Below the pieces are notes generated by a model that was not told the origin of the DNA, did not search any database, and worked only from the letters and a program-made list of their open reading frames with translations. From positions 1-34,077 of IMG/VR virus record IMGVR_UViG_3300035665_000149: a stretch of 34,077 nucleotides of DNA; one strand, given 5' to 3'. A program made the position numbers and the translations under genes. This document shows, one piece after another, positions 14,948 through 23,091 of the stretch. How positions within the stretch are numbered: position 1 is the first letter of the stretch; each line of letters begins with the position of its first letter. This DNA is from a virus.

Positions 14948-15763
14948 ATGTTGTTTTCTTCTAAAAATACATTTTTTTCCAGTTTAAACTTTTCATTAGT
15001 ATTAGATTATCTTGTAATTGCTGGTGGTGGGTCTGGGGCTAATGCTTCTCCGGGTTTTTATTGGGGAAATGGCGCAGGTGGAGCTGGCGGTTATGTGTCT
15101 GGATCTTATACAGCTAGATATCCTTTTAATTACATTGTAACAGTTGGCGCTGGAGGCACTCCTCCGGCTGTAAACACTGGAGGAAATGGAACATCAAGTT
15201 CAATTTCTTCTGGTTTAGAAGTGTCAGCAACAGGCGGTGGTGGAGGCGGGTTAAATGGTGGCTCTGGCGGTGGATCACATTATATATCTGCAGTTGGAAC
15301 TGGAATTGCGGGACAGGGATTTGATGGAGCAAATGGCCCAGGAGATGCACAAATGGGGGGAGGAGGCGGCGCAGGTCAGGCAGGAGCCACAGGGGCAACC
15401 ACAGCTAAAGGTGGAGATGGATTAACATGGTTAGATGGAGTTACGCGAGCTGGCGGAGGTGGGGGAAGTAGATGGATTAATGCTGGTGGAGCACTTAGTG
15501 GTGCTGGAGGTGCAGGCGGAGGAGGTAGAGGAGCAAATTCTGACACTATTCCAACGTATGTTGCTGGAAATGGAACAATAAATACAGGATCTGGCGGCGG
15601 AGTTGGATTTGCAGTTCCAGGATATGGTTTGGCAGGATCTGGCGGATCTGGAGTTGTTGTAATTAGATATCTTGGCACACCAAGAGCTACTGGCGGAACA
15701 ATAACTCAATCTGGCGGGTATACATATCACACATTTAATTCATCTGGAACTTTTTCTACTTAA
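14948..15763 (+). CDS. Glycine-rich fibre-tip-like protein
   Basis: The 271-residue protein starts at ATG 14948, three bases after the fibre 1 stop. After a short hydrophobic N-terminus (about 20 residues, FFSSLNFSLVLDYLVIAGGG) it is dominated by Gly (GGG runs) with short aromatic and Thr/Ser segments, and ends GTPRATGGTITQSGGYTYHT. It matches the glycine-rich domain found in phage tail-fibre tips, and resembles the C-terminal domain of the fibre at 16108. The DNA is A-rich at silent sites. A receptor-binding or adhesin role is expected. The N-terminal hydrophobic segment does not look like a signal peptide with a clear cleavage site. Confidence 0.7.
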   Translation: MLFSSKNTFFSSLNFSLVLDYLVIAGGGSGANASPGFYWGNGAGGAGGYVSGSYTARYPFNYIVTVGAGGTPPAVNTGGNGTSSSISSGLEVSATGGGGGGLNGGSGGGSHYISAVGTGIAGQGFDGANGPGDAQMGGGGGAGQAGATGATTAKGGDGLTWLDGVTRAGGGGGSRWINAGGALSGAGGAGGGGRGANSDTIPTYVAGNGTINTGSGGGVGFAVPGYGLAGSGGSGVVVIRYLGTPRATGGTITQSGGYTYHTFNSSGTFST

Positions 15764-15764
15764 C

Positions 15765-16103
15765 ATGGCCCATTTTGCTCAAGTTGAAGATGGCATAGTC
15801 AAACAAGTCATTGTTGCCGAACAAGACTTTATTGATCTTGGCGTGTTGCCTGGAATTTGGATACAGACAAGTTACAACACTTATGCAGGCCAACATCCCC
15901 AGGGTCGTCCGCTTCGCAAAAATTACGCTGGCATTGGCTATGTGTACGATGAAGTGCGTGACGCTTTTTATGCGCCCCAGCCGTATCCATCTTGGGTGCT
16001 AGATGAACAGACTTGCACTTGGCAGCCGCCTGTGGCATATCCATCTGACGGCAATAAGTATAGCTGGGATGAATCTTCTGTTTCTTGGGTTTTAATTAGT
16101 TAA
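15765..16103 (+). CDS. Small conserved fibre-region protein (cyanophage-like)
   Basis: The 112-residue protein begins MAHFAQVEDGIVKQVIVAEQ and contains PSWVLDEQTCTWQPPVAYPS and KYSWDESSVSWVL. This pattern occurs in small proteins encoded next to fibre genes in cyanophages and other marine phages. It is aromatic-rich and mostly beta. It lies between the glycine-rich protein and fibre copy 2. It may be a fibre chaperone or a small structural part; this is inference from position. Confidence 0.7.
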   Translation: MAHFAQVEDGIVKQVIVAEQDFIDLGVLPGIWIQTSYNTYAGQHPQGRPLRKNYAGIGYVYDEVRDAFYAPQPYPSWVLDEQTCTWQPPVAYPSDGNKYSWDESSVSWVLIS

Positions 16104-16107
16104 TTGT

Positions 16108-18999
16108 ATGGCCGACATCAAAATCTCTGCACTTCCATCAGCAGCCGTTGTTAACCCGGCTGATATCGTTGTTCTTAACCAAGGCGGCACGACTAAGACC
16201 GCGACTCAATCGCTTGTTGTAGCTGGACTAGCAACTACCAGCCAGATCTCCGGCCTTGCTACGACAGCTCAACTGTCTGGATTTGCAACTACTGACCAAA
16301 TTAGCGGGCTTACAAACACGGCACAGGTTGAAGCAATCACGTCGGCACAAATTGCTGCAATTACTCCTGCTTCTATTGGCGCACTGTCTACGGATGCTGC
16401 ATCCGGGTTTGCCACAACGGCTCAGATTGTTGGCATTGCAGTTACCTCACAGCTTTCCGGCTTTGCGACTACTGACCAGATCAGTGGGTTCACTAACAGT
16501 GCTCAAGTTCAATCACTAGCATCCGCGCAGATAGCGGCTATCACGCCAGCTTCTATTGGAGCTTTTGCTACAAGCGCAATCATTGGCATTGGCAATGGCG
16601 GCACTGGAGCCACAGACGCACCTAGCGCACTTGCTGCATTAGGCGGGATTACTTCAGCTCAAGTGCCAGCTTTAGACACGGCTCAGTTGTCCGCTTATGT
16701 GCTGAAAGCTGGGTCCACGATGGATGGTCGCCTTATCATGGCGGCAACCACAGCACAGGCTAAAGCTAACATTGGAGGCGCTCTTCCCGGAGTTGCAGCA
16801 CCATCCACTTCAATTGCTGGAGACGTTTGGGTTAGCAACCAAAGTAAGCTTACGTTTTCTCCAAGCACAGGCGTAGCAGTAGGAGTTGCCGGACTTACTC
16901 AAGCAAACACGTTTAATCAGACTCAAACTATTGGCGTTGGCGGAACGGTAAACGCGCTTACGGTTCAGCAAAACGGAACAGGTAAAGCGGCCTCGTTTTC
17001 TGCTGCTAGCACTACTGCTGCCGTGTCAATCACGCAGACTGGCATTGGTGAAGCCTTCCGAGTTGAAGATGAAACCAGCCCGGACACAACTGCATTTGTT
17101 ATCTCTGCTTCTGGCCGAGTGGGGATTGGAGCAACTCCAGATGCAGTCACTGCTCTAGCTGTGGATTCCGGCGGGATTAAGTTTGGCGACGGCTCCATTC
17201 AGACAAGTGCTGCTGGAGCATTTTCTAGCGCACAGCTTTCTGGCTACGCAACTACGACGGATATTCAAGGGATTGCGGTTACTTCGCAGTTGTCTGCGTT
17301 TGCAACGACTGATCAGCTTAGTGGATACGCCACAACAACAGACATCCAAGGTATTGCGTTTACTTCGCAACTATCTGCATTCATTAACAGCACGCAAGTT
17401 CAATCATTAACCTCCACTCAGATTGCTGCAATCACTCCAGCATCGATTGGCGCGTTTGCTACAAGTGCTATTATTGCTATCGGAAACGGCGGGACAGGAT
17501 CGACAGACGCTGTAAGTGCACTAGCTGCGCTTGGCGCTGCTCCGTTAGAATCTCCTGCTTTTACTGGCACGCCCACGGCTCCAACTGCTGCTGCTCACAC
17601 TAGCACGACGCAAGTAGCCACAACTGCGTTTGTGATGTCCAACTCGGGAGATCGTTACCTGACAACGTCTACTAGCACAAATACTATTGGTAATGGCACA
17701 AAGACATTTACGGTTGAACCCGGATTAAGCTACACGCCAACCCAAGATTGCACAATTGTCTTTGACGCAAGCAACCATATGCACGGTCTTGTGTCGTCTT
17801 ACTCAGGTACAACGCTTGTAGTAGATGTTACGCAGCATACTGGATCAGGCTCGTACAGTGCGTGGACAATCAATGTAGGCGGACTTACGACGGCTGCTGG
17901 AGCACTGTTATCTGCAAACAATCTGTCTGATGTTGCTAGTGCATCAACCTCACTAACCAACCTTGGCGGCGTGTCTACGGCGAGGACAATCTCTGCCGGA
18001 ACTGGGTTGTCTGGTGGTGGTGACCTGACGGCAGACAGAACTTTATCTTTGGCAGATACATCAGTTACGGCTGGATCTTACGGGTCTTCTACGCAAATTG
18101 CCGCGTTAACTGTAGATGCTCAAGGTAGGTTGACTGCTGCTTCGAGCATCGCGTTTACATCCCAAAATGTTCAGACTTTTCCAACTGTAGGAACAGCAAC
18201 GTGGACAAAGCCAGCCGGAGCAAAGCGAGTTCGGGTTCAGCTTTGGAGCGGAGGAGGCGGAGGCGCATCAGGAAGAAAAGGAGCTGCTGCAACAATCAGG
18301 TGCGGCGGAGGTGGTGGAGGGTCTGGGGCTTACTACGACAGCATTCTCGATGCATCAATTTTGGGAGCAACCGAGACGGTCACTATTGGTGCAGGCGGAA
18401 CCGCTGGAGCATCAATGGCCACAAACAGCACTAATGGACTAGCTGGAGGCCAAGGCGGAACTACATCGTTTGGTTCCCATGTATCGCTTTTTGGTGGAAA
18501 TGGAGGATCTGGTGGAACTAATACAACAGGAAACGCAGGCGGAGGAGGTGTTGGAGGAAATACAGGAGGGGGAGCAAGTACTACTGGAGCTAATGGTGTC
18601 AACGGGACTCCATCCACGACAGGAACAACTTGCACGCAAGCAAGCGGAGGTGGCGCAGCAGGCGCTGGAATTACTAGTGCTGACGTAGCAAGTACTGGCG
18701 CAGCAGGCGGAAGATTTCCATTGTTGAACTATGCAGGCGGCGCGGGGGGGAGCATTAACGGAAGTGGAGGAAATGGAACTTCAATGGTTGCATTGCCCAC
18801 AACTGGCACACCATGTGGTGCGTCTGGTGGTGGATCTGGCGGCTCTTCAATCACTGGCAATGCAGGCGCTGGCGGGAATGGTGGATTCCCCGGCGGTGGA
18901 GGAGCAGGTGGCGGAGCAGCATTGGACAGTGTTGGAAACTCAGGCGCAGGCGGAACTGGCGGCGCTGGAGCAGCAATTATCACAACATATTTTTACTAA
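16108..18999 (+). CDS. Long repetitive tail fibre, copy 2, glycine-rich tip
   Basis: The 963-residue protein starts MADIKISALPSAAVVNPADI. Its N-terminal two-thirds repeat short blocks such as FATTDQISGF, VTSQLSAFATT and IAAITPASIGA, with two long internal duplications (around residues 30-190 and 375-480). APLESPAFTGTPTAPTAAAH is a common phage fibre block (from about residue 482). From about residue 685 (QNVQTFPTVGTATWTKPAGA) it changes to a domain rich in Gly triplets, the glycine-rich fibre tip. It is paralogous to the fibre at 12686 and shares its tip type with 14948. It probably binds the host surface. The Gly-rich part may be prone to phase or length change. Confidence 0.85.
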   Translation: MADIKISALPSAAVVNPADIVVLNQGGTTKTATQSLVVAGLATTSQISGLATTAQLSGFATTDQISGLTNTAQVEAITSAQIAAITPASIGALSTDAASGFATTAQIVGIAVTSQLSGFATTDQISGFTNSAQVQSLASAQIAAITPASIGAFATSAIIGIGNGGTGATDAPSALAALGGITSAQVPALDTAQLSAYVLKAGSTMDGRLIMAATTAQAKANIGGALPGVAAPSTSIAGDVWVSNQSKLTFSPSTGVAVGVAGLTQANTFNQTQTIGVGGTVNALTVQQNGTGKAASFSAASTTAAVSITQTGIGEAFRVEDETSPDTTAFVISASGRVGIGATPDAVTALAVDSGGIKFGDGSIQTSAAGAFSSAQLSGYATTTDIQGIAVTSQLSAFATTDQLSGYATTTDIQGIAFTSQLSAFINSTQVQSLTSTQIAAITPASIGAFATSAIIAIGNGGTGSTDAVSALAALGAAPLESPAFTGTPTAPTAAAHTSTTQVATTAFVMSNSGDRYLTTSTSTNTIGNGTKTFTVEPGLSYTPTQDCTIVFDASNHMHGLVSSYSGTTLVVDVTQHTGSGSYSAWTINVGGLTTAAGALLSANNLSDVASASTSLTNLGGVSTARTISAGTGLSGGGDLTADRTLSLADTSVTAGSYGSSTQIAALTVDAQGRLTAASSIAFTSQNVQTFPTVGTATWTKPAGAKRVRVQLWSGGGGGASGRKGAAATIRCGGGGGGSGAYYDSILDASILGATETVTIGAGGTAGASMATNSTNGLAGGQGGTTSFGSHVSLFGGNGGSGGTNTTGNAGGGGVGGNTGGGASTTGANGVNGTPSTTGTTCTQASGGGAAGAGITSADVASTGAAGGRFPLLNYAGGAGGSINGSGGNGTSMVALPTTGTPCGASGGGSGGSSITGNAGAGGNGGFPGGGGAGGGAALDSVGNSGAGGTGGAGAAIITTYFY

Positions 19000-19259
19000 T
19001 GCCTAGAAAATCCGTATCCTTAGCAGTTGGCCGAGGCGAGAAGCTGCCTGTGTCTAAAGGCGCAGGGCTTACAGCCAAAGGTCGAGCCAAGTACAACCGA
19101 GCCACAGGCAGCAACCTCAAGGCTCCTGCACCTAATCCAAAGACAAAGGCTGATGCTGGCCGCAAGAAGTCATTCTGTGCTAGAATGGCTGGAGTTGTTG
19201 CCAAGGCCAAAGGCCCGGCTGAACGGGCCAAGGCAAGCATGAGACGCTGGAAGTGCTAA
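18999..19259 (+). CDS. DUF6321-like small basic protein
   Basis: The real start is ATG 18999, sharing its A with the fibre stop TAA; the longer upstream frame is a shadow. The 86-residue protein contains KGAGLTAKGRAKYNRATGSN, then RKKSFCARMAGV, and ends ERAKASMRRWKC, the pattern of the DUF6321 family common in marine and freshwater phages. It is Lys/Arg-rich. The function is unknown; the composition suits nucleic-acid binding, but that is inference. Confidence 0.85.
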   Translation: MPRKSVSLAVGRGEKLPVSKGAGLTAKGRAKYNRATGSNLKAPAPNPKTKADAGRKKSFCARMAGVVAKAKGPAERAKASMRRWKC

Positions 19260-19263
19260 CTTT

Positions 19264-19410
19264 ATGAAGAAGGGACTCTACTCAAACATCCACGCCAAAC
19301 GCGAGCGGATCGCTGCTGGCAGCAAGGAGAAGATGCGTAAACCCGGCAGCAAGGGTGCGCCAACTGCAAAGGCATTTAGACAATCAGCCAAGACAGCTAA
19401 AAAGAAGTAA
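19264..19410 (+). CDS. 48-residue Lys-rich conserved phage protein
   Basis: ATG 19264 to TAA 19410 encodes 48 residues, NIHAKRERIAAGSKEKMRKP followed by GSKGAPTAKAFRQSAKTAKKK. This strongly resembles a small, widespread phage protein of unknown function. It is almost entirely basic. It lies four bases after the DUF6321-like gene. The conserved look makes it real despite its size. Confidence 0.8.
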   Translation: MKKGLYSNIHAKRERIAAGSKEKMRKPGSKGAPTAKAFRQSAKTAKKK

Positions 19411-19412
19411 GT

Positions 19413-19592
19413 ATGGACGAGTTCATTACAAAGGTTTTGAACCACATATTTGAACAAGGCCTGACGGTATCTTTGCTGGCGCTGGCGCTGTATTATTTGC
19501 ACAGTAAACTAAACAAACTAGAAGTGAAGATCTCCGAGTGCGAGCAAGACAGGCTCAAACTTTGGGAACGAATCGCTCAACTCAACGACTAA
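19413..19592 (+). CDS. Holin-like small membrane protein 1
   Basis: The 59-residue protein starts at ATG 19413. It has an amphipathic N-terminus (MDEFITKVLNHIFEQ), one transmembrane helix (about 16-30, GLTVSLLALALYYL) and a charged coiled-coil C-terminus (KLNKLEVKISECEQDRLKLW). One span plus a charged tail, placed two genes before an endolysin, fits a holin or a spanin-like helper. Which of the two small membrane genes is the holin cannot be decided. Confidence 0.6.
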   Translation: MDEFITKVLNHIFEQGLTVSLLALALYYLHSKLNKLEVKISECEQDRLKLWERIAQLND

Positions 19593-19593
19593 T

Positions 19594-19749
19594 ATGAAAG
19601 AGTATCTCAAGCAACCATCTACTTGGCTCGGGCTTCTTAAATGGGTTCTAGCTGGATTCGGCGTAAAGACTGGCCACGTCGATGCTGTTGGTGCCGCCGC
19701 GCTAACCATCCTTGGAACGATCGACGTTATCCGCAACGAGAAACGGTGA
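19594..19749 (+). CDS. Holin-like small membrane protein 2
   Basis: The 51-residue protein starts at ATG 19594, one base after the previous stop, and ends at TGA 19749. It has two weakly hydrophobic segments, about residues 11-23 (WLGLLKWVLAGFG) and 31-45 (AVGAAALTILGTIDV), and a basic C-terminus (IRNEKR). Its last bases overlap the GTG start of the endolysin gene (GTGA), so the lysis genes are translationally coupled. Short DUF-type holin-like proteins of this size exist. The function is inferred from position. Confidence 0.6.
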   Translation: MKEYLKQPSTWLGLLKWVLAGFGVKTGHVDAVGAAALTILGTIDVIRNEKR

Positions 19750-20222
19750 TTGACGAGCGGTCAGCAAAACACATTAAGAGCCTGCTTCCTGAAGTTCAGG
19801 ATGCATTTACGGAGTTTTTGCTGGAAGCTAAAGAGTTGGTGGCAAAGGAAGGCTTGGATTACAAAGCAATCTCTGGTCTTCGCTCTTGGGAAGATCAAGC
19901 GGTGCTATACGCCAAGGGGCGCACATCACCTGGGCCAATCGTCACCAACGCCAAGCCAGGTTCATCCATGCACAACTTCGGACTTGCCATCGACTGCGGA
20001 GTTTTCAAAGGTAACGTGTACATGGATGACGGGACACCCGCTGACAAAAGGACAGCGGATCTTATGCATAAACACGTCTCCACGCTGTGCGCAAAGCACA
20101 ACCTTAGATGGGGCGGCAACTTCAAGAAACTTTATGATGCGCCTCATTTTGAGTACAATACTCCTTACGCTCTTGCTGACCTGTGTGTTCGCCGGGGGAA
20201 AGGACAATCTTTAATCGCCTAA
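19746..20222 (+). CDS. Endolysin, M15-type L,D-peptidase
   Basis: The GTG start at 19746 overlaps the stop of the holin-like gene; the frame is open upstream to 19641 but that part is an implausible Trp/Arg-rich stretch. The 158-residue protein has the M15C (VanY/L-Ala-D-Glu-like) features: SGLRSWEDQAVLYAKGRT (43-60), the metal ligands in SMHNFGLAID (His 76, Asp 83), and RWGGNF...DAPHFE with His 134. It should cut peptidoglycan stem peptides, releasing phage progeny. It has no signal peptide and would pass through a holin lesion. The length is typical for a single-domain enzyme. Confidence 0.88.
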   Translation: MIDERSAKHIKSLLPEVQDAFTEFLLEAKELVAKEGLDYKAISGLRSWEDQAVLYAKGRTSPGPIVTNAKPGSSMHNFGLAIDCGVFKGNVYMDDGTPADKRTADLMHKHVSTLCAKHNLRWGGNFKKLYDAPHFEYNTPYALADLCVRRGKGQSLIA

Positions 20223-20226
20223 CTAT

Positions 20227-20484
20227 ATGCCTAAAACTGATGCTAAAACTTTATTGATGATTCTTGGAAGTCCTATGGGATCCAGAAAGAAGTCCTGCCC
20301 TGAGTGCGAGTCTCCTTTGGAAGAGAACGGCTGCTGCTCTGAATGCGGCTATGGTGAAGAAGAAGGTGAGTATGAAGATGACATGGGCGAAGAAGAAGGT
20401 GAAGACATGCACAACGAGCGCATGATCGAGCTGCGTGACGATCTTCAGCGCATTGTGGACAAGTTGAGTAAGCTTATTTCTTAA
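20227..20484 (+). CDS. Zinc-ribbon acidic small protein
   Basis: The 85-residue protein has C24PEC27...C37SEC40, a zinc ribbon, followed by an acidic stretch (EEEGEYEDDMGEEEGED) and a C-terminal helix (RMIELRDDLQRIVDKLSKLI). The first 20 residues are basic. Its stop shares a base with the start of the nozzle-like gene. No function is recognised; zinc ribbon plus acidic tail suggests protein or nucleic-acid binding. Confidence 0.7.
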   Translation: MPKTDAKTLLMILGSPMGSRKKSCPECESPLEENGCCSECGYGEEEGEYEDDMGEEEGEDMHNERMIELRDDLQRIVDKLSKLIS

Positions 20485-22403
20485 TGCCGTCACAACCACA
20501 AGCTGAATCCGACAACAGCTATATTGGCTTTGCCAGTAGGCTTGACCCTGCAAACTTGCCGCAAGGGATTCTTCAGGCTGCTCAGAATGTAAGGCTACAG
20601 AGGGGGATTGCACAGCCAAGAAAGGGCTGTCAGCGACTTACAAGTACCGACCTTGATGATTTGACAATGGTGGGGTCCGCCGTTTGGATTGACTCTGCTG
20701 GTCGGGATAACATTGTGCTGATCTTTACAGGCAGCATGTATCTATATCGGCCTACTCAGGCTGGTTCAGCCGCTGTACTGCTTGGACCCTACAACTTTCC
20801 AACATCAAGAACCATAGCGGCTGGCGGTGTAGCAGATGCTGTGCAGGCTCTGAATAAGTTGTATATCTTCCGAGGACAGGCTGACTCTACTATCTTTACG
20901 GCAAGCGTCACTAACCCAGATATTGGCATTGGCGCTACCGGTACGATTACTGTTACGACGACTGCTCCGCACGGCTACTCTACCGGCAACGAGGTCACTA
21001 TACGATCGAGCACATTTAGGACTCAATCGGCACTTGATGGCAATTATGTCATCACGGCAACCGGGGCAAGCACGTTTACATACCAGTTCACAAATACAAC
21101 TGGAGTTTTATTTACGGCCAACACAGCCCTTACAGGGTTCACTACAGTGCGCGGCAAGCCTCCGCTAATCTGGGACTCAAACACACTGACGTTTAGTGTG
21201 GCATCTCAGAAGTACACAAATCCAAGCAGTGGCACTGCACTTACATTTTTGACTGTATCTGTTCCGCCGGCGGACTTTGGGATCTACTTTCAGAACAGAT
21301 TAGTCATTAAGGGAGCAAACCAGCAGATCTTTGTTAGCGACATCTTGTCTGAGCAGTTTGACCTTCAGTTAAACGATTTTTTGATCAACCAAGGAGGAAA
21401 CGATTCAATCGTTGGATTCCTGCCATGGATCGAGAACCAGTTCTTGGTGTTCATGCGGAACTCAATCAATCTGGCGTACATTGACCCTAGGTTTGATGTC
21501 ACGGTTCCAAGTAAAAGCCAAATTACTGTTGTTACCAACCAGCTTGGGTGCCTAGCTCGTAGAACGATCGTCAACGCTGGACAGTACGTTTTGTTCTTAA
21601 GCGCCAAGGGGGTTTACCTTTTGACTCCGCAGCTTGATCTTAAAGTCATCGGAAACACGATGCCACTAAGTGAGCCTATCGCTGACTTCTTTGACAATCT
21701 TGATTACAGCCTTGTTGCCAACTCAGTTGCTAATTATTACGACAACAGGTTTTACATTGCAGTTCCCGTTATCGAAGCAATTGATCCAAGTCCTATTCAG
21801 AGTCGGAACAATAGGATACTTATATACAATCTTCTTAATAAAAACTGGGAAAGCATTGATGTTTATCCACATGGATTAAATGCAGATAACTTAGTTGTTT
21901 CGCTGTATGAATATCAGCGTAGGTTGTTTATTCTGACCAACTTTAATGGGAGTATTCCTGAAGAGTTTGGAGGCATTTTTCTTGAGGGAGAGAGAGAAAA
22001 CGGAGATATCTATCAAGGAGGCGAAGGAGCAATATTACCATTTAATTTGCCTGAAGACTTAAATTCTGGAGGAGTTATTAATCAAATAACATCTATTGTT
22101 CGCACTAGAGAGTTTACATTTAATTCACTGGCAGAAAAGCGATACAGCCGCGCAGAGTTTCAGTTTAGCAACGTATTGAATGACGTGTTGTCTTTAACGG
22201 CCACAACGCACGACCCAGACTCTTCGCAGCAGATTTTGCTCTACAACTTTGCTGGAAACTCAGATGGAACACTTCGCCCTAGAGTAGCAATGAGGGGGTC
22301 GTCAGTGGACTTTACTGTAAACTTTTTATACGGCAGACCATCCTTGAAAGGAATTACTGTTCATGCTATTAGTGCCAGCCGTCCGATGATTAGTCAGGAG
22401 TAA
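20484..22403 (+). CDS. Tail nozzle-like / tail tubular B-like protein
   Basis: The 639-residue protein begins with SRLDPANLPQGILQAAQNVR and GIAQPRKG, a block common in tail nozzle (gp12-like) proteins of podovirus-like phages. A middle insertion, TTAPHGYSTGNEVTIRSSTF followed by GNYVITATGASTFTYQF, is a small beta module found in many phage structural proteins. The remainder is beta-propeller-like, with repeated YL/FI strands (NIVLIFTGSMYLYRP, DNRFYIAVPV). It would continue the tail channel after the adaptor. The start ATG 20484 overlaps the previous stop by one base. The role is by resemblance and position. Confidence 0.65.
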   Translation: MPSQPQAESDNSYIGFASRLDPANLPQGILQAAQNVRLQRGIAQPRKGCQRLTSTDLDDLTMVGSAVWIDSAGRDNIVLIFTGSMYLYRPTQAGSAAVLLGPYNFPTSRTIAAGGVADAVQALNKLYIFRGQADSTIFTASVTNPDIGIGATGTITVTTTAPHGYSTGNEVTIRSSTFRTQSALDGNYVITATGASTFTYQFTNTTGVLFTANTALTGFTTVRGKPPLIWDSNTLTFSVASQKYTNPSSGTALTFLTVSVPPADFGIYFQNRLVIKGANQQIFVSDILSEQFDLQLNDFLINQGGNDSIVGFLPWIENQFLVFMRNSINLAYIDPRFDVTVPSKSQITVVTNQLGCLARRTIVNAGQYVLFLSAKGVYLLTPQLDLKVIGNTMPLSEPIADFFDNLDYSLVANSVANYYDNRFYIAVPVIEAIDPSPIQSRNNRILIYNLLNKNWESIDVYPHGLNADNLVVSLYEYQRRLFILTNFNGSIPEEFGGIFLEGERENGDIYQGGEGAILPFNLPEDLNSGGVINQITSIVRTREFTFNSLAEKRYSRAEFQFSNVLNDVLSLTATTHDPDSSQQILLYNFAGNSDGTLRPRVAMRGSSVDFTVNFLYGRPSLKGITVHAISASRPMISQE

Positions 22404-22405
22404 TT

Positions 22406-23083
22406 ATGGCTCAAATTCAAAAAGGAACAACTTATTCAGCAGGTAGCCCTACTGTAACAATTGATAACTTAAATGCGCATGTAGACAATGCGGCCTTGTT
22501 GCCGGGATCTATTACAGATCAAGCTGCAATTGCTACCTCGCAAGTTAATTCGCTTTCATCTGCCCAAATTGCCATCGTGACTGGTGGCGCATTAAGAAGT
22601 GCAACGCTTAGTCAGGCTGTAAACGGAACTCTATCTCCGGCCACAAATGGGCAGCTTCTAATCGGCAACACGACTACCAGTCAGTTTACAAAGGCAACGC
22701 TGACTGCTGGATCCAATCTGACTGTCACCAACGCTGCTGGAGCGATCACCCTCGCTGCTGCGCCGCTAGCATCGTTTGCAACAGCTTCACTGTCTGGAAC
22801 CGCTACGCAGACATTAACGACTACATCTACATTCTCACAGTTCTACAAATACACTTTGGCTGCTTCGGCTGTGCAGACAATCAAGTTGCCGGGAACCTGC
22901 AAGAATGGTGCAACGTTTAACTTTAAAGTGGCATTTTCTGGCAGCGCCACGATCAACTTTCAACCAAGCGCAGTTGCCACAAACATAGTAACAGCTACAG
23001 CCACGAGCGGCACCCAAGAGTTTGTTTTTGTTGCTCTTCAAGATAACCCAACCCAAGTTGCACACTGGGGATCATTTAACTAA
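22406..23083 (+). CDS. Short fibre-like structural protein
   Basis: The 225-residue protein begins MAQIQKGTTYSAGSPTVTID and NLNAHVDNAALLPGSITDQ, a segment common in fibre/spike proteins of related phages, then continues SAQI/ATLSQ-type repeats like the long fibres. The C-terminal half is beta (TFSQFYKYTLAASAVQTIKL). It follows the nozzle-like gene by two bases and shares vocabulary with the fibres, so it is probably a tail spike, head fibre or short fibre. AGGAG lies 9 bases upstream of its ATG but is within the preceding coding sequence. Confidence 0.6.
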   Translation: MAQIQKGTTYSAGSPTVTIDNLNAHVDNAALLPGSITDQAAIATSQVNSLSSAQIAIVTGGALRSATLSQAVNGTLSPATNGQLLIGNTTTSQFTKATLTAGSNLTVTNAAGAITLAAAPLASFATASLSGTATQTLTTTSTFSQFYKYTLAASAVQTIKLPGTCKNGATFNFKVAFSGSATINFQPSAVATNIVTATATSGTQEFVFVALQDNPTQVAHWGSFN

Positions 23084-23091
23084 TTAATCGT

